A stretch of DNA of 35,054 bases, taken from an uncultured Saprospiraceae bacterium. Lineage in GTDB: Bacteria; Bacteroidota; Bacteroidia; Chitinophagales; Saprospiraceae. The stretch covers positions 1 through 35,054 of the forward strand of contig CALEAC010000116.1 of assembly GCA_937944095.1 (NCBI GenBank), in the 5' to 3' direction. Every line of letters begins with the position of its first letter. Within the stretch, counting starts at the first letter, position 1. The notes beneath the pieces were generated by a model. It did no database searches, was not told the DNA's origin, and was given only the letters and a program-made list of their open reading frames with translations. The translations under genes were made by a program, and so were the position numbers. Below are positions 33,688-35,054 of the stretch, one piece after another.

Positions 33688-33744
33688 ACCCCCAAAAAAT
33701 GCACATCGTAGAGAGGTCCGGGGGGTATTGATAACACAAATATA
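33688..33744 (-). promoter_or_regulatory. Abi promoter box and G/C-run hairpin in the leader
   Basis: The minus strand carries TATATTTG (33737-33744), a -7 consensus match about 70 nt before the Abi ATG. The predicted leader contains ACCCCC (33688-33693 plus strand) opposite GGGGGT (33721-33726), a 6-bp stem enclosing 27 nt. On the mRNA the G run is followed by TTTT, so it could act as a weak attenuator. No clear -33 TTG was found. Confidence 0.4.
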
Positions 33745-33779
33745 CGCAATGAAGCTATACTATGTATTACTTTAATTTA

Positions 33780-33938
33780 CAATGAAAACTGTGTATCCTC
33801 AATCATACCAGTAGCTTAAAACTGACAAACGAAATTTGATTGATTTTCTAATTCTGATGGAAAAATGAACCATTAACCCTTAAAACACAAAGTTTTCATT
33901 GACATTCTGAACTACTGGTAAGGTAGCGGATACACAGT
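33780..33938 (-). ncRNA. Candidate structured (pseudoknot-capable) RNA or inverted-repeat element upstream of the Abi gene
   Basis: No gene is convincing here, but three long perfect complementarities occur in 160 bp. Stem 1 is ACTGTGTATCC (33788-33798) with GGATACACAGT (33928-33938). Stem 2 is TACCAGTAG (33806-33814) with CTACTGGTA (33912-33920), nested inside stem 1 with 7 unpaired nt on each side. Stem 3 is CAATGAAAACT (33780-33790) with AGTTTTCATTG (33891-33901), which crosses stems 1 and 2 and so would form a pseudoknot or a competing fold. The strand is uncertain; minus is chosen to match abi. The symmetric 27-nt arms could alternatively be the terminal inverted repeats of a small MITE. 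Confidence 0.5.
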
Positions 33939-34178
33939 AATAGAATAATAAGGAAATTACCACAGTCATAATAGACCCTAACGGTGGTCTGCTTTTTAAC
34001 AGATTCTTTTACTACGGGCTCCTTTACAAGAGGCTTAGCTACAAGAGCTAGTTGTTCTGCTTCTGCTACTGTGGCAAAGGATGCTGTTTGTCTATTAACT
34101 ATTGCTACCTCTTCTTTGATACTGAGGCTATTATTTCTTTACAAAAAAAGGATGCACATAATGCACCCCAAAATGACT
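33939..34178. other. Islet spacer without a recognisable gene
   Basis: The 103-codon plus-strand ORF in the track (33984-34295) has low-complexity Ser/Thr/Ala sequence in this part and no family resemblance. On the minus strand a 70-odd-codon open frame (containing VAEAEQLALVAKPLVKEPVVKE) has no start codon. Both may be debris of a former gene. TGCACATAATGCA near 34154 is a small dyad. Confidence 0.4.
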
Positions 34179-34269
34179 AACACCCTTGATCTTTCGGAAA
34201 GATCCGTAAGTAGAATTTCCAGCATTGGAAAAATGGGGGTGTTGGTAAGGAGGGGTAAGCTTATAACTG
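34179..34269 (+). pseudogene. Possible winged-helix gene remnant, also able to fold as a three-way junction
   Basis: Two readings compete. As protein, the plus frame ends LDLSERSVSRISSIGKMGVL, VRRG and a C-terminal SWYPFV, which looks like the last helix-turn-helix and wing of a DNA-binding domain (LSERTVxR..xxLxxxGxLxRxG..W) with the front missing. As RNA, AACACCC (34179-34185) pairs with GGGTGTT (34237-34243), enclosing two hairpins: GATCTTT-CGG-AAAGATC (34188-34204) and TTTCCA-GCAT-TGGAAA (34216-34231). A terminator follows at 34271. I cannot choose between them. Confidence 0.3.
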
Positions 34270-34270
34270 A

Positions 34271-34308
34271 AAAAAGCTGGTATCCTTTTGTCTAGATACC
34301 AGCTTTTT
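34271..34308. terminator. Bidirectional rho-independent terminator
   Basis: AAAAAGCTGGTATC (34271-34284) and GATACCAGCTTTTT (34295-34308) make a 14-bp perfect stem with a 10-nt loop and A/T flanks on both sides. It lies 10 bp after the Bax inhibitor-1 family stop on the minus strand, and also at the end of the plus-strand element at 34179-34269. Confidence 0.88.
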
Positions 34309-34318
34309 GATTTTTAAT

Positions 34319-35054
34319 TTAGTCCGTTTGTAGTTTACTAAGTAGTCTCAGGAATTCGATATAGAGCCAGACTATAGTGAATAGCAGTCCCATTCCGAAG
34401 AACCATTCGTAGTGTTTGGCAACTTGTGATTGCTCGCCTTTTTCGAAATTATCAAAATCCAAGAGTAGATTCAGCGCTGCAACACCTATGATAACGACAC
34501 TAATTCCAATACCAAGTGGTGTAGAGTCATGTATATAAGGGACTGTAAAGCCCGCAAATGACCCTATCCAACTAATCAGATAGACGATCATAATGGCGCC
34601 TACCGCCATGCTCACTGCCATTCTGAATTTCTTAGTGACTGGTATAATTCCAGTCTTATGTACAATCAACATAGACAACAAAGTTGCCAAGGTTAAGCTG
34701 ACTGCATGAAAAATTATATTGTCGTACTGAGCAGCAAATGCTACCGATAAGGTCCCGACGAAGAGGCCCTTCAGTATGGCATATAGTGGTGCCATTGTAG
34801 GTGCTAGATGTGGCTTCATCGAAGTGAAAAAGAAAACAGCAGCACCTCCTAGTGCGCCTATGGGCATGAATATTTGCATCGGAAAAGTGTAACTGTAAAC
34901 AGTCGTTATACCGAGTATTGCTACTAGAATAAGTGTCTTAGATACAGCACCACTCACTGTCATATGATCGGCTTCGATGAAGTGGCCTCCAGTTCTTTTT
35001 TTCTCAAGGCTTATAACCTTAGCTTTAGCTATGGCCTTATCATTGAGCATGGGG
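34319..35054 (-). CDS. Bax inhibitor-1/YccA family membrane protein (5' end cut by the window)
   Basis: At least 244 residues with about seven transmembrane helices. Family features: MTVSGAVSKTLILVAILGITTVYSYTF (about 30-56), LYAILKGLFVGTLSVAF, and a C-terminal LLLDFDNFEKGE acidic loop followed by WFFGMGLLFTIVWLYIEFLRLL, as in the Bacteroidota YccA-like subgroup (BI-1, proton-sensitive calcium-leak proteins). The tracked Met at 35050 is probably internal: the frame continues upstream with a Pro codon, and homologues usually have a short N-terminal NP-x-L segment before this point. The true start is likely beyond the window. It is monocistronic as far as visible. Confidence 0.88.
   Translation of the reverse strand, partial: PMLNDKAIAKAKVISLEKKRTGGHFIEADHMTVSGAVSKTLILVAILGITTVYSYTFPMQIFMPIGALGGAAVFFFTSMKPHLAPTMAPLYAILKGLFVGTLSVAFAAQYDNIIFHAVSLTLATLLSMLIVHKTGIIPVTKKFRMAVSMAVGAIMIVYLISWIGSFAGFTVPYIHDSTPLGIGISVVIIGVAALNLLLDFDNFEKGEQSQVAKHYEWFFGMGLLFTIVWLYIEFLRLLSKLQTD

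Noticed and set aside
32581-33794. 11-bp direct repeat GAAAACTGTGT on both sides of the Abi gene (32581-32591 and 33784-33794), possible insertion or attachment boundary
   Set aside because: One copy lies inside the inverted-repeat element and serves as a stem arm. An 11-mer shared by chance over about 2 kb of AT-rich sequence is not unlikely, and no integrase or transposase is present.

Overview
The window looks like a chromosomal segment from a Bacteroidota bacterium, probably of the Saprospiria/Chitinophagia/Cytophagia type. Four secreted proteins end in type IX secretion (T9SS) sorting domains. Several signal peptides end in the 'GQ' style usual in this phylum. There are Bacteroidota collagen-like proteins. 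Promoter-like TAnnTTTG boxes occur where Shine-Dalgarno sequences would otherwise be expected. No tRNA, rRNA, CRISPR array or intact insertion sequence was seen. All assignments come from reading the sequence and from memory of protein families; no search was run.

Layout, left to right. 1-9.9 kb is mostly housekeeping: the tail of a DEAD-box helicase, a T9SS BNR-type protein, a DUF389-queG pair, tadA, another T9SS protein, guaB, a lipoprotein-DCC thiol oxidoreductase pair and a small CBS protein. 10-11.3 kb holds a decayed outer-membrane barrel fragment and a padR-pspC stress-type operon behind a promoter overlapped by an inverted repeat. 11.6-17.6 kb is a four-gene minus-strand operon: DUF4956 membrane protein, HlyD-like adaptor, TolC-like outer-membrane protein and a large secreted CotH-kinase protein. 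It resembles a trans-envelope machine coupled to an exported kinase-like protein.

17.7-23.6 kb is a tight three-gene operon: an MBL-fold/double-rhodanese protein, a fused Fe-S/NrfD membrane subunit and a molybdopterin oxidoreductase without a Tat signal. Together they suggest cytoplasmic persulfide-to-sulfite-to-sulfate oxidation feeding electrons to quinone. Next is a phosphohexomutase (GTG start). 25.2-28.9 kb is an operon of one T9SS surface protein and three paralogous collagen-like proteins, a possible heterotrimeric bacterial collagen.

29-32.3 kb carries pcm, a DUF4197 protein and a 564-residue protein whose C-terminal part has nucleoside-phosphorylase/AMP-nucleosidase-like motifs. 32.3-34.3 kb is a small accessory islet: an Abi_2 (AbiD/AbiF-type) HEPN protein flanked by non-coding DNA with strong, nested and pseudoknot-capable inverted repeats. 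It is the best candidate here for an under-described system, a HEPN toxin with an adjacent structured RNA. The window ends in a Bax inhibitor-1 family membrane protein cut by the window edge.
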